Positions 34,048 to 42,920 are shown, counted from the stretch's first letter. The stretch: 64,000 bases of DNA from Akkermansiaceae bacterium (GCA_015062005.1 SUVL01000009.1:19533-83532), one strand, 5' to 3'. Notes: generated from the letters alone by a model not told the origin. Translations and numbers: made by a program.

Positions 34048-35112
34048 TTACCGATCGAGCCTGGTGCGGCGTGTTCGTACACCGGCGGCGAGCATATCAA
34101 GCATACCGAGGGTGCCGTTCCAGTCGATGCAGGCATCGGTGATGCTGACGCCGTATTTCATATCCGGACTGCACTTCTGGTTGCCGGAGCAGAGGTTGCT
34201 TTCAATCATGACTGCGCCGATGTGGTCGCAGCCGGCGGCCAGCTGTTCGGCCACGCTGCAGGCCACGGTGGGCTGCTGTTTCCAGTCCTTGTGGCTGTTG
34301 CCGTGGGAGCAGTCAATCATAATGCGGTTGGAGATACCGGCTTTCTGCTGGGTATCCCAGGCATGCTGCACGTGTTCCGGGCTGTAGTTCGGTCCGTCTG
34401 TAGAGCCTCGCAGGATGAGGTGGCAGCCATCGTTGCCCTTGGTGGAAACAATGGCGGATACGCCCTGCTTGGTCACGGAAAGGAAACAGTGCGGATGCTC
34501 AGCAGAGACGATGGCATCCACCGCAATCTGCACGCAGCCGGTGGTGCCGTTCTTGAAGCCGATGGGCATGGAAAGACCACTGGCCAGTTCGCGATGCACC
34601 TGGCTCTCGGTGGTGCGGGCACCAATGGCACCCCAGACGATGAGGTCGCTGATATACTGCGGAGTAATCACATCCAGGAACTCTGTGGCGGCGGGAACTC
34701 CCATTTCGCCCAGTCGCACCAGGAGCCCGCGTGCCATGCGCAGACCGCTGTTGATATTGTAGGTCTCATCCATGAACGGGTCGTTGATGAGCCCTTTCCA
34801 GCCAACGGTGGTGCGGGGCTTCTCAAAATACACGCGCATGATGAGCAGCAGGTCTTTCTCATACTTTTTGGCAGCCTCGGCCAGTAGCCCGGCGTATTCG
34901 ATGGCTGCCTTGGTGTCGTGAATGGAGCAGGGCCCTACGATGACGGCCAGGCGGTCATCCTTGCCGGTCAGGATATCCTGAAAGGCGTGGCGGGTTTCAA
35001 ACACCATGCGGGTGGCTTCCGGCGAGGCCGGAAAGTCCTCCATGAGAATGGCAGGGGAAATCAGCGGGCGAATGCCCGTGAGACGTACGTCGTCTGTGAT
35101 GTATTGGTTCAT
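34048..35112 (-). CDS. aroG: 3-deoxy-7-phosphoheptulonate (DAHP) synthase, class I
   Basis: 354 residues. VGPCSIHD (metal/PEP-binding Cys), LLIMRVYFEKPRTTVGWKGL, DPFMDETYNINSGL, WGAIGARTTESQVHRELASG, MPIGFKNGTTG and MIDCSHGNSHKD are the class I-alpha DAHP synthase motifs. The enzyme condenses PEP and erythrose 4-phosphate, the first step of the shikimate pathway. The N-terminal 35 residues correspond to the feedback-inhibition region of AroF/G/H, but the effector cannot be assigned. The start is three bases after the pseudopilin stop, which makes an unusual operon pairing. Confidence 0.94.
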   Translation of the reverse strand: MNQYITDDVRLTGIRPLISPAILMEDFPASPEATRMVFETRHAFQDILTGKDDRLAVIVGPCSIHDTKAAIEYAGLLAEAAKKYEKDLLLIMRVYFEKPRTTVGWKGLINDPFMDETYNINSGLRMARGLLVRLGEMGVPAATEFLDVITPQYISDLIVWGAIGARTTESQVHRELASGLSMPIGFKNGTTGCVQIAVDAIVSAEHPHCFLSVTKQGVSAIVSTKGNDGCHLILRGSTDGPNYSPEHVQHAWDTQQKAGISNRIMIDCSHGNSHKDWKQQPTVACSVAEQLAAGCDHIGAVMIESNLCSGNQKCSPDMKYGVSITDACIDWNGTLGMLDMLAAGVRTRRTRLDR

Positions 35113-35115
35113 TAA

Positions 35116-35826
35116 TTACTTCTGGTTCTTCCAAGAGTACACGTTGTCCTCGAGGGCTTCCTCGGCCAGCTCGGCGGCGGCTGCAGCTGCTTCGGCGGCA
35201 GCCTTCTTGGCATTCTTGCCCTTAGGCTGCTCCTCATCGGACTTGGTAACGGTGTTAATTACAGCCTTGCCTTCCATATCAGGACCGGTGGAGTAAACAA
35301 GGCAGTTCTTGCCGCGGTAGCGGCGGGTGCCGAAGGGGTCAATGCAGCCTTCATCCTCTTCGCAGAGAACGATGTAGTAGGGCTTGCCCCAGGGGTCGTA
35401 GAAATGCAGCTCGCCACTAGCATCAACGAACAGACCATCGCGCGGCTGTTCCTGCTCATCGGAGCGCAGGTAGATATCGCGGGTGGAGTTCAGGCGGCGG
35501 TCTTCATCATCTTCACGGTTGGTGAGCACCTTGATGAGGTTTGCGTCTTCGCCAGCGGTGGTGGTCAGGTGCATCTGGTCCTTGGCGTCGGGCTCCACCA
35601 TCTCAGAATCATAGGGCAGCATGCCGTTGTTGTCCTGCTTGAAGCTTTCCACGGCAGAGACGATGTCCGTGCAAACCTTCTTGGCAGCCGTGCGGGCGGC
35701 ATTTTCCTGAATGCTCATATAGGTAGGATAGGCGATGCTGGCCAGGGTGGCCAGAATGCCGATGACGATAATCAGCTCAATGAGGGTGAAACCCTTGGTT
35801 GAATGCGGAGAAAGTGAGATTTTCAT
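35116..35826 (-). CDS. Type II secretion/type IV pilus major pseudopilin (GspG-like)
   Basis: 236 residues. The class III signal peptide is short: MKISLSPHSTKG then FTLIELIIVIGILATLASIA, with cleavage expected after Gly12 and methylation of Phe13. The region FYDPWGKPYYIV is the GspG calcium-loop area, and the end (DNVYSWKN) matches the GspG C-terminal 'DisSW'. About 35 residues of Lys/Ala/Glu-rich sequence (around 195-228, KKAAAEAAAAAAELAEEALE) are inserted just before that end. It needs a prepilin peptidase, likely the one at 3121. No other secretion gene is adjacent. Confidence 0.87.
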   Translation of the reverse strand: MKISLSPHSTKGFTLIELIIVIGILATLASIAYPTYMSIQENAARTAAKKVCTDIVSAVESFKQDNNGMLPYDSEMVEPDAKDQMHLTTTAGEDANLIKVLTNREDDEDRRLNSTRDIYLRSDEQEQPRDGLFVDASGELHFYDPWGKPYYIVLCEEDEGCIDPFGTRRYRGKNCLVYSTGPDMEGKAVINTVTKSDEEQPKGKNAKKAAAEAAAAAAELAEEALEDNVYSWKNQK

Positions 35827-35899
35827 ACGCGCATCATACTATCATATACCCACCCTGCGCGCAAGCAGAAAAGGTGTACATAACGGATTCATGCTTTAT

Positions 35900-36748
35900 T
35901 CACGCTTTATTCCCGCGACGGCGCAGCAGCCCGTACCTGGGGGAAAATATATAGGCCAGCAGGAAGAATATACCCAGGACCACGATGATGGTGGCACCGA
36001 GATGCCAGCCCAGAGGGTAGGAAAGGAAGAACGCAGCAATGGCTCCCAGGCCACCTATGAGCCCGCCCCCCCAGAAGAGGAAGGAGGTCTTGTCCGTGAG
36101 CAGATACATGGTGGCCGCTGGTGCCACCAGCAGCCCCAGGGTGAGGAAGGCGCCCACTGCCTGGAGCGAGGAAACCAGCACCAGGATGATGAGGGAAAAG
36201 ATGCCGTAGTTGAAGGCCCGGGTGGGAATCCCCATGGTGGCGGCGCTGCGGGCATCGAACAAGGTGATGAGGAGGGGCCGCTGCAGCGCCGTGATGCTGA
36301 GCACCGCCACCGCCCCGATTCCGTAGGCAATCCAGAGGTCGGCATCGCCCATGCTCATGATATTGCCGAAGAGCCAGTCATCCACCTTCTGTTGCAGCCC
36401 CAGCCCGATGAGGATAATGTAGCCCAGGGCAAAGGCTGTGGTGTGCAGCACGGAAAGCGCGGTGTCCTGGTCCACGCGCGAGGTGCGCGAGACAAATAGC
36501 GAACCGAGCCCCACCATGAGTCCGGCCAGCACCGCCCCCAGCAGAATGCTCAGCTGGAACAGTCCGAACAGCAGAATGGCCAGCGCGATACCCGGCAGCA
36601 GCGCGCAGGAGAGGGTGCCAATTTGCAGAGAAGAACGCCGCAGTACCACCAGCGCACTCACAAAACCATTGGAAAAGCCGATAATGCCGCATGCCCACAG
36701 GCTGCGCTGGGCCAGGGGTTCGCTGAGGAATTGCAGAAAGTCGTTCAT
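35900..36748 (-). CDS. znuB: Metal (Zn/Mn) ABC transporter permease
   Basis: 282 residues with eight or nine helices. SNGFVSALVVLRRSSLQIGTL and ALLPGIALAILLFG are in the ABC-3 permease N-terminal region; SLQAVGAFLTLGLLVAPAAT is the conserved helix before the coupling region. It forms the membrane channel with the ATPase encoded just upstream (4-base ATGA overlap) and the binding protein at 39963. Zn is the most likely metal because of the His-rich partner, but Mn or Fe cannot be excluded. Confidence 0.87.
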   Translation of the reverse strand: MNDFLQFLSEPLAQRSLWACGIIGFSNGFVSALVVLRRSSLQIGTLSCALLPGIALAILLFGLFQLSILLGAVLAGLMVGLGSLFVSRTSRVDQDTALSVLHTTAFALGYIILIGLGLQQKVDDWLFGNIMSMGDADLWIAYGIGAVAVLSITALQRPLLITLFDARSAATMGIPTRAFNYGIFSLIILVLVSSLQAVGAFLTLGLLVAPAATMYLLTDKTSFLFWGGGLIGGLGAIAAFFLSYPLGWHLGATIIVVLGIFFLLAYIFSPRYGLLRRRGNKA

Positions 36749-37509
36749 GTGCGGTCGAAGGCTTGGTTGAGGTTGGTGGGGGTGAGTACATCGCTTACGG
36801 AACCAGCGGCAATCAACCGCCGGCGCAGCAGCAGAGCCCGGTCGAAAATGCGCGGAGCGGTGGATAAATCGTGGTGGGATGCGATGACCAGCCGACCTTC
36901 CTGCGCCAGGGAGCGCAGCAGCGCGGCCAGAGATTCGCTGCCGGGGACATCCAGGCCGGTAAAGGGTTCATCGAGCAGGAGGATGTGGGCTTCCTGGGCC
37001 AGCGCCCTTGCCAGAAAGCAGCGTTGCTGCTGGCCCCCGCTCAGGGCGCCGATCTGCCGGTGTTGCAAATCGTCAATTCCCAGGGTGCGGAGGGCCTTGT
37101 CCACTATTTCACGGTCATGCGGACGCATGGCGCGCCACATGCCTACGGCCGGGTAGCGCCCCATTTCCACCAGCTGACGTACGGTTATGGGGAATTTCCA
37201 ATCCACTTCATTACGCTGGGGCAGGTAGGCGATTTCGTGCCGTTGCCCGGCGATGGGGGCTCCGTTCCACAGGATTTGCCCCTTCCAGGGGGTGATGAGT
37301 CCCGCTAGTGTGTTGAGCAGCGTGGATTTGCCTGCTCCATTCGGCCCGATGAGGGCCAGGGTGCTGCCGCATTCGGCTTCGAAACTGATTTGCTCCAGGG
37401 CTGGTTCTTCGCCGTAGCCGGCCGTTATGCTGCTCAGCACCAGGTGGTGGTGCATATTGTGGCGGTGGCCACCACCCCAGCAGATGTGGTCGTGTTGTTC
37501 TTTTACCAT
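36745..37509 (-). CDS. znuC: Metal (Zn/Mn) ABC transporter ATP-binding protein with His-rich N-terminus
   Basis: The start at 37509 gives 254 residues. IGPNGAGKSTLLNTLAGL is Walker A, LSGGQQQRCFLARALAQ the signature, and ILLLDEPFTGLD Walker B; ASHHDLST has the H-loop. Before the ATPase fold the N-terminus carries HDHICWGGGHRHNMHHHLV, seven His and one Cys that probably bind the transported metal or sense it. The ATG overlaps the upstream stop (ATGGTAA). An in-frame ATG at 37557 lies inside the upstream gene and is less likely. Confidence 0.9.
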   Translation of the reverse strand: MVKEQHDHICWGGGHRHNMHHHLVLSSITAGYGEEPALEQISFEAECGSTLALIGPNGAGKSTLLNTLAGLITPWKGQILWNGAPIAGQRHEIAYLPQRNEVDWKFPITVRQLVEMGRYPAVGMWRAMRPHDREIVDKALRTLGIDDLQHRQIGALSGGQQQRCFLARALAQEAHILLLDEPFTGLDVPGSESLAALLRSLAQEGRLVIASHHDLSTAPRIFDRALLLRRRLIAAGSVSDVLTPTNLNQAFDRT

Positions 37510-37919
37510 CTGAATGAGAATATGCTGTGCAGCGTGTGGCTGCCTGCTTCCTTCCACTGAGTTTCTGTCTTGCCCTCCCGGCCGGCTGGTTCCAGACTCA
37601 GGGAAAGCGCCTGTACTTCCGTCTCTTCCCAGTTCGCCTGTACTTCGATTTCAAGCGTTTTCCGGGCGGGTAGTTCTAATTCGATTTCTGTTCCGCTTGC
37701 CGTGAGGTCTGCCTCCTGCCAGTCTTGGCCGATGGGGCGGAGTTTGATGCTCTGCGGTTTGCCCGTGAATGAGATGACCGCCCAGACGGGCTCGTTACCT
37801 ACCACGGTTGTGGCTGCCGGAGGGGACTGTGTCTTCTCGCTGCGGGTGAGAAATGGCAGGGGTATACCTACCAGTATTACTCCCGCCAGAGTGAGCAGAA
37901 ATGTGGCGCGCGGTGACAT
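37503..37919 (-). CDS. Small membrane-anchored protein in the metal-transport operon
   Basis: 138 residues. One N-terminal helix (ATFLLTLAGVILVGIPLPFL) is followed by about 115 residues with alternating beta-strand character (VWAVISFTGKPQSIKLRPIG, TEIELELPARKTLEIEVQAN). No Cys or His cluster is visible, so it is not an obvious metallochaperone. It overlaps znuC by seven bases and lies 47 bases after the CBM9/GH10-like gene. Function unknown; role in the operon inferred from position only. Confidence 0.65.
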   Translation of the reverse strand: MSPRATFLLTLAGVILVGIPLPFLTRSEKTQSPPAATTVVGNEPVWAVISFTGKPQSIKLRPIGQDWQEADLTASGTEIELELPARKTLEIEVQANWEETEVQALSLSLEPAGREGKTETQWKEAGSHTLHSIFSFRW

Positions 37920-37966
37920 GGTGAACAGGGCGGATTGTAGGCGCTGGCTGCCGATTTGTCAACGGG

Positions 37967-39955
37967 TTATCGAGACATGCAATGGAGCGCTTCCAGATGC
38001 TCCGGGGTAATTTCATCATCGCTGAAAAGGCCGATGCCGGATACTCCGGTGGAGAGGAGGGTTTCCATGAGGGCCGGGAGCTCATCTGCTGGTATATCCG
38101 GCAGATGCATTGCAGGAGCCAGGGGAATGCGCCTTTCCGTCTGTTCCATTGCTTCGCGGCTCATCCTGGTAATCCACTCAGGGTGTTCTCCGTAGAAACT
38201 GTGGTAGGTCATGGGCAGTATGAGGTCGGCCTGGAACCGGCTCCAGTCCTGGTGTACCATCCGGGCGGACAGTTCCGGACTGGGGAATACTGCGCAGGCT
38301 GCTATGAGCCCATGGCTGCGGATTTCTGCTGCCAGGGTGTTGAAGAGTTCTGCCACACTCTGGAGCCGGAATTCTTTCCATTTTCCAGCCTGCTGCGGAT
38401 TTCCCCCGAACTTCTGCATGCAGGTGGGGCAGTAGCAGTAATCGAAGGCCGGTGCAGGCTCACTCATATCCAGTCCATATTTGCTCCACAGAGCCTGGGG
38501 GAGTTCCACATCCGGCAGGCGCATGTAATCTGTCTGAATGCCGTGCAGCCCCGGAATGGTGGCCAGCATGCGCACCTGTTCCAGCAGGTGCTGCTTCACT
38601 TCCTCATTATTAGGGCAGAGGAACTGGTAATATTCTACAAAGGGGCGGTGCTGGGGCTGGTGACACGATTTTCTCTCAGCATTCACCGCGTACCACCCGG
38701 GGTGGCGGAGCGCCGTTGCATCTCCTGGGCGGTTGAGTGTCCAGAGCCAGGCAAATACCCGCAGGTTTTCGCGGCGGGCAAGCGGGGTGAGTTTGGAGAT
38801 TTGCTCCGCGGAGCCATCAATGATGAGGGTGGTGATACCTGCTTCGGCATAGTTGCGGAAACGGGCACTCCACTCGGTTTCGCTGCGTTTCTTGTTGCCA
38901 TGTACCCACAGGTATAGCTCGGGCCGCAGACGCTGCGGAGAAAGAGCGTGGAAGCGCCCCTCGCTGTCCAGCCTCATGCTGGTGCCAGTGCGCGGGCAGG
39001 TGGCAGTCAGCACGAAGAAATCCGGAGCAAAGCAGCTCATCCGCACTCCCACCGGCAGCGGGAGTTCCGGTGCAAAGCTTCCATGCTGCCCACGGTGGGT
39101 CAGCTGTGTATTCAGCACGTGGTAGAGTGCCAGTCGGGTTGAGGCTTCCGCAGAGGGCAGGGCTGCCACCCATTCGCTGGCGGGGCGCTCGCTGAAGACG
39201 ACTTGCCCCCAGCGCTCGGGCAGGTGGATATTCACCTGCCCGGTGGGCGCCCATACATGGTTGCTTTCCGGTGCCGGTAACTTTTCGTAGCCGCTGGGAG
39301 AACCGGGGGAAGGGCGTACCTGCCAGTTTACGCGGGAGAAGTTGAAACGCATGCTGCTGCCCGGTGCCGGTGCCTGGCTGCGGCGCGGCTGGTTGGCGTG
39401 GCTGGTGATGCTGCTCCAGGGAATGGCCAGCTCCACGCTCCACCCCTCGTCCGTATCTGCCGGGTTGTTCAGGGTGCCGCGCAGGTTGACGGCGTGCTTC
39501 AGCCCGCGGATGTTCCAGTCGTGCAGGATGTGCGGGTCATTGAACCGGTACGGTCGGGTGATGAATAAATCCCATACGGTGTTCAGTGCGTTGATTTCCA
39601 GCTCTATGTAGTTCAGCCCATCGCCATCCGGGTCGATGAATACTTCGAAATCAGGGTCGCGGTAGATGATGGAATCACGCTCTGACTGCGTGGCCCACAG
39701 GTGCTCCTCGTCCATGTCAGCCAGGATATAGAGATACGCGTCATCCCAGACCATCCTGGTGCGGCAGCGGTGAGGTATGGCCGCGCCTTCAATGTCGCGC
39801 AGGGGCGAAAGTTCCCGCACCCCCTGCCAGGCGGCTTCGTCCCCGCGGCCATCAATCACAATGGGCGATTCCGCCCGCCCGCACACATAGACGGGTGGTG
39901 CGTCCTGCGCGGAAACAGGTAGAAAGGCGACGAGGGTACACAGAAACGCGCGCAT
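37967..39955 (-). CDS. Secreted protein: CBM9-like domain plus GH10-like (GHL10) domain
   Basis: 662 residues. A signal peptide (MRAFLCTLVAFLPVSA) is followed by a carbohydrate-binding family 9-like region (about 20-245) with VIDGRGDEAAWQGV, VWDDAYLYILADMDEEHLWA, FEVFIDPDGDGLNY and GWSVELAIPWSSI. Residues about 340-650 read like the GHL10/DUF187 TIM-barrel family: AGITTLIIDG, LRVFAWLWTLNRPGD, LHGIQTDYMRLPD and LILPMTYHSF. FDYCYCPTCMQKFGG is a conserved Cys cluster of such proteins. It likely acts on surface or host glycans. Its position between znuA and znuC, 7 bases after znuA, is unusual. Confidence 0.75.
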   Translation of the reverse strand: MRAFLCTLVAFLPVSAQDAPPVYVCGRAESPIVIDGRGDEAAWQGVRELSPLRDIEGAAIPHRCRTRMVWDDAYLYILADMDEEHLWATQSERDSIIYRDPDFEVFIDPDGDGLNYIELEINALNTVWDLFITRPYRFNDPHILHDWNIRGLKHAVNLRGTLNNPADTDEGWSVELAIPWSSITSHANQPRRSQAPAPGSSMRFNFSRVNWQVRPSPGSPSGYEKLPAPESNHVWAPTGQVNIHLPERWGQVVFSERPASEWVAALPSAEASTRLALYHVLNTQLTHRGQHGSFAPELPLPVGVRMSCFAPDFFVLTATCPRTGTSMRLDSEGRFHALSPQRLRPELYLWVHGNKKRSETEWSARFRNYAEAGITTLIIDGSAEQISKLTPLARRENLRVFAWLWTLNRPGDATALRHPGWYAVNAERKSCHQPQHRPFVEYYQFLCPNNEEVKQHLLEQVRMLATIPGLHGIQTDYMRLPDVELPQALWSKYGLDMSEPAPAFDYCYCPTCMQKFGGNPQQAGKWKEFRLQSVAELFNTLAAEIRSHGLIAACAVFPSPELSARMVHQDWSRFQADLILPMTYHSFYGEHPEWITRMSREAMEQTERRIPLAPAMHLPDIPADELPALMETLLSTGVSGIGLFSDDEITPEHLEALHCMSR

Positions 39956-39962
39956 GGCAACA

Positions 39963-40820
39963 TCATCTGCTGAGTCCGTTCACGATATTCCTGATATTGA
40001 AACGGAACAGCTCTGCATAGGTCGGCGTGGCGGGGTTTATGCCGTCCAGCACCAGCGGCAGGGACTTGGCGCCCACTTGGCTTGCGATGGTCTGCAGCAC
40101 TTTCGGCGGCTCGTTCACTCCGTAGAACAGGCAGGGAACGGATTGGCGGCGAAGTTCGGCCAGTGTTCGGGCCAGGCTGGCGGTGTCTCCTTCGCTTTCC
40201 TGCGCTATGCCGTGTACTGCAAGGGCAGAGAATCCGAAATCCCGGCAGAAGTGGCTCATGGCCGCGTGCGAACAGACCAGAATGCGCTGCTCCTGCGGAA
40301 TTCCGGCGAATGCCAGCTTTGCTTCGCGCACCAGGCTGTCCATTTGTGCGGAATAGGCACGCTGCCCCTTTGCAAAATCTGCTTTCTGCGCCGGCGCTGC
40401 TGCTTCCAGTGCTGCGCGGAGCGCGCGGGAGGCTCGTTTCATAGCCACCGGGCTGTTCCACCAGTGGGGGTCGGCAATAGAGCTTCCGGGCAGGTAGGCC
40501 GCGGGTACGGCGGCCCCCAGTTCTATAATCCTTGTGCTGGATGGCAGGGAATCCCGCAAATCTTCCAGGTAGGGCTCCACCCCCTTGCCGCAGGCCAGCA
40601 CCAGTTCGGCTCCGGCTGCGGCTGCTATGTCTGCCGCAGTGGGTTCGAAGGCATGCAGCTCCCCATTGGGCGGAAACAGATTGACTACTTCCACCTGGTT
40701 GCCGCCTATCTGCCGCGCCATATCGCTCAGCAGCGGGTGCAGGCTCGCTACCTTCAGCGCACCCTGCGCCCCGAAGCTGCAAAGCAGCACCATGCATATT
40801 CCCCATATTATCTTCTTCAT
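39963..40820 (-). CDS. znuA: Metal (Zn/Mn) ABC transporter substrate-binding protein
   Basis: 285 residues. A signal peptide (MKKIIWGICMVLLCSFGAQG) without lipobox spacing typical of this family, then cluster A-I features: VASLHPLLSDMARQIGG, FPPNGELHAFEPTAADI (His ligand), DPHWWNSPVAM (His), ILVCSHAAMSHFCRDFGF (His ligands) and a final Asp in LVLDGINP. No His-rich loop of the E. coli ZnuA type is present. It captures the metal in the periplasm for the ZnuB/C pair. It is the first gene of the operon 40820-35900. Confidence 0.85.
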   Translation of the reverse strand: MKKIIWGICMVLLCSFGAQGALKVASLHPLLSDMARQIGGNQVEVVNLFPPNGELHAFEPTAADIAAAAGAELVLACGKGVEPYLEDLRDSLPSSTRIIELGAAVPAAYLPGSSIADPHWWNSPVAMKRASRALRAALEAAAPAQKADFAKGQRAYSAQMDSLVREAKLAFAGIPQEQRILVCSHAAMSHFCRDFGFSALAVHGIAQESEGDTASLARTLAELRRQSVPCLFYGVNEPPKVLQTIASQVGAKSLPLVLDGINPATPTYAELFRFNIRNIVNGLSR

Positions 40821-40943
40821 GCAACCATTTTATGGCATCCGGGGGTGTGATGTCAATCCGGTATCCGGACATTTTTCCTATCGTGACGCTGTGGTTTAGG
40901 GGCGGAAGCATGGAAATATGGCACGATAAAAGAGATATAATCA

Positions 40944-40972
40944 TTGACACATAGGGGGTAGTCTGGTAGAGT
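40944..40972 (+). promoter_or_regulatory. Promoter for the beta-eliminating lyase gene
   Basis: Perfect TTGACA (40944-40949), 17-base spacer, TAGAGT (40967-40972). The leader is about 55 bases to the ATG at 41034. Confidence 0.6.
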
Positions 40973-41033
40973 GTGGCGCGTTTCTGTGCCTCGGTTCAGA
41001 AGCGGCGATTACTACATACCGAAAACACTCATC

Positions 41034-42485
41034 ATGTCTATAGTCAAGTTTTATAAGGAAGAGCACCAGGTGCCGTTGGAAATGCACAAGGTGCGTGTGG
41101 TGCAGAAGTTGTTCCTGCCCACGGTAGAAGAGCGCGTGCAGAAGCTGCGCGAGGCCGGTAACAACACGTTCCTGCTTCAGAATAAGGACGTGTTCATGGA
41201 TATGCTCACCGACTCTGGCGTGAACGCCATGAGTGATAACCAGATTGCCGCTTCCATGCAGGCAGACGACTCCTACGCCGGTTCCGAGACCTTCAACCGT
41301 CTCTCCCGCGTGATTGAGCATGTGTTCGGTACCAAGTATTTCCTGCCCGCCCACCAGGGGCGCGCCTGCGAGAACATCCTGGCCGAGACCTTCGTGAAGG
41401 AAGGCGATGTGGTGCCCATGAACTTCCACTTCACCACCACCAAGGCCCACATCACCCGCAAGGGTGGTCGCGTGGAGGAGCTCATCATCCCCGAGGGCCT
41501 TGACCCGAACCTGGAATATCCCTTCAAGGGCAACTTCGATATTGCCCGTCTGCGTGCCCTCATCGAAGAGGTGGGTGCTGACCACGTTCCCTTTGTGCGT
41601 ATCGAAGCCGGTACCAACCTGATTGGCGGTCAGCCGCTTTCCATGCAGAATATGCTGGATGTGGCCGCCGTGTGTAAGGAATACGGCATCATGTCCGTGC
41701 TGGATGCCTCCCTGCTGCAGGATAACCTGTACTTCATCAAGACCCGCGAGGAAGCCGCTAAGAACATGACGGTGGCTGAAATCATCCGCAAGATTGCGGA
41801 CCAGATGGACCTCATCTACTTCTCCAGCCGCAAGCTTGGTTTCGCCCGCGGTGGTGCCATCATCTCCAACAACGAGAGCCTCATCCTCAAGATGAAGGCC
41901 TTCATCCCGCTGTACGAAGGCTTCCTGACCTACGGCGGTATGGAAGTGCGCGCCATGGAAGCCATGGCCGTGGGCCTCATGGAAACCCTCGATGAGGAAA
42001 TCATCAACCAGGGTCCCATCTTCATCGAGTACCTGGTGAAGGAGCTTTCCGAATACGGCGTGCCCATGGTGAAGCCTGCCGGTGGCCTGGGTGCCCACAT
42101 CAACGCTTCTGAATTCCTGCCCAATATCCCGCACGAGCAGTACCCCGCCGGTGCCCTGGCCACGGCTCTGTACATTGCCGGCGGTATCCGCGGTATGGAA
42201 CGCGGCTCCCTTTCCGAGCAGCGCAACCCCGATGGTTCTGAGAACTATGCTGAGCTGGAGCTGGTGCGTCTGGCCTGCCCGCGTCGTGTGTTCACCCTTT
42301 CCCAGGTGAAGTACTGTGCTGACCGCGTGAAGTGGTTGTATGATAACCGCGACCTCATCGGCGGTCTGAAGTGGGTGGAAGAGCCCGAGGTGCTCCGCTT
42401 CTTCTTTGGCCGTCTGCAGCCGCTGAGCGACTGGCAGGAGAAGCTGGCCGCCAAGTTCCGCGAGGATTTCGGCGAGAGCCTGTAA
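41034..42485 (+). CDS. Beta-eliminating lyase, tyrosine phenol-lyase/tryptophanase family
   Basis: 483 residues, fold type I PLP enzyme. EAGNNTFLLQNKDVFMDMLT then DSGVNAMSD, YAGSETFNRL, LPAHQGRACEN, GTNLIGGQPLSM and YFSSRKLGFARGG (PLP Lys) give the family. Several sites look more like tyrosine phenol-lyase than tryptophanase: GMERG, LACPRRVF and LRFFFGRL near the C-terminus, where tryptophanase has LRHF. The Arg that usually follows the pyridine-binding Asp is absent (LDASLLQDN). It would release ammonia and pyruvate plus phenol or indole from Tyr or Trp; the substrate is unsettled. The ATG at 41034 fits the promoter and family length; upstream frames are unrelated. Confidence 0.85.
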   Translation: MSIVKFYKEEHQVPLEMHKVRVVQKLFLPTVEERVQKLREAGNNTFLLQNKDVFMDMLTDSGVNAMSDNQIAASMQADDSYAGSETFNRLSRVIEHVFGTKYFLPAHQGRACENILAETFVKEGDVVPMNFHFTTTKAHITRKGGRVEELIIPEGLDPNLEYPFKGNFDIARLRALIEEVGADHVPFVRIEAGTNLIGGQPLSMQNMLDVAAVCKEYGIMSVLDASLLQDNLYFIKTREEAAKNMTVAEIIRKIADQMDLIYFSSRKLGFARGGAIISNNESLILKMKAFIPLYEGFLTYGGMEVRAMEAMAVGLMETLDEEIINQGPIFIEYLVKELSEYGVPMVKPAGGLGAHINASEFLPNIPHEQYPAGALATALYIAGGIRGMERGSLSEQRNPDGSENYAELELVRLACPRRVFTLSQVKYCADRVKWLYDNRDLIGGLKWVEEPEVLRFFFGRLQPLSDWQEKLAAKFREDFGESL

Positions 42486-42512
42486 TAGCTTGCTGCATAT
42501 ACGATGCAGGAA

Positions 42513-42545
42513 AAGGCCGTTGGTGCAATTCCAACGGCCTTTTCT
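42513..42545 (+). terminator. Rho-independent terminator
   Basis: AGGCCGTTGG (42514-42523) pairs with CCAACGGCCT (42531-42540), followed by TTTCTT. Confidence 0.8.
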
Positions 42546-42575
42546 TGGTACCTCATATATGGTTATTGTCTGCTG

Positions 42576-42920
42576 GTGGAGCATTTGAAGAGCAGGAATG
42601 CCGGCGGCAAGGGGAAAGCCAAACTGGACACAAAGAAACCGCTGGATATCTTCCGTGTTTCAAACAGCCTGCCGGAGAAGGTTGGTATGGCGAAACTAAT
42701 GGACAGGCATAAAATCCCCGGCAAGAGTATAGAGTCGGCGGTTTATAGCCAGGATAGCCTGGTCTGGACCGCTTCATCGATGCCGTCAACGGCTACCATT
42801 GGCAAAGATGGGAAGTCCCGCGACATCGGGGAGTCGGATTCAGAGTCCGGCGGGGAGGCGGATGAGGCTCCCCGAAAGAAGAAGCAGGGCAAAAAGGGCA
42901 GGAAGAAGAGTAAAAAGTAA
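42576..42920 (+). CDS. Small basic hypothetical protein, possibly a remnant
   Basis: About 114 residues from a GTG at 42576; an ATG at 42504 would translate the preceding terminator and is rejected. The middle reads PLDIFRVSNSLPEKVGMAKL and MDRHKIPGKSIESAVYSQDS. The C-terminus is highly charged (PRKKKQGKKGRKKSKK). No family recognised and no clear promoter. It may be a real small protein or the end of a decayed gene. Confidence 0.4.
   Translation: MEHLKSRNAGGKGKAKLDTKKPLDIFRVSNSLPEKVGMAKLMDRHKIPGKSIESAVYSQDSLVWTASSMPSTATIGKDGKSRDIGESDSESGGEADEAPRKKKQGKKGRKKSKK

Noticed and set aside
40821..40943. Zur or Fur operator ahead of znuA
   Set aside because: No convincing palindrome of the known type was seen in the divergent gap, although AT-rich stretches are present.
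41000..41033. TnaC-like leader peptide ahead of the lyase gene
   Set aside because: No short frame with a suitable Trp and Pro codon pattern is present.
40941..42584. Long minus-strand frame opposite the lyase gene
   Set aside because: It covers the promoter and terminator of the lyase gene and shows no protein family features.
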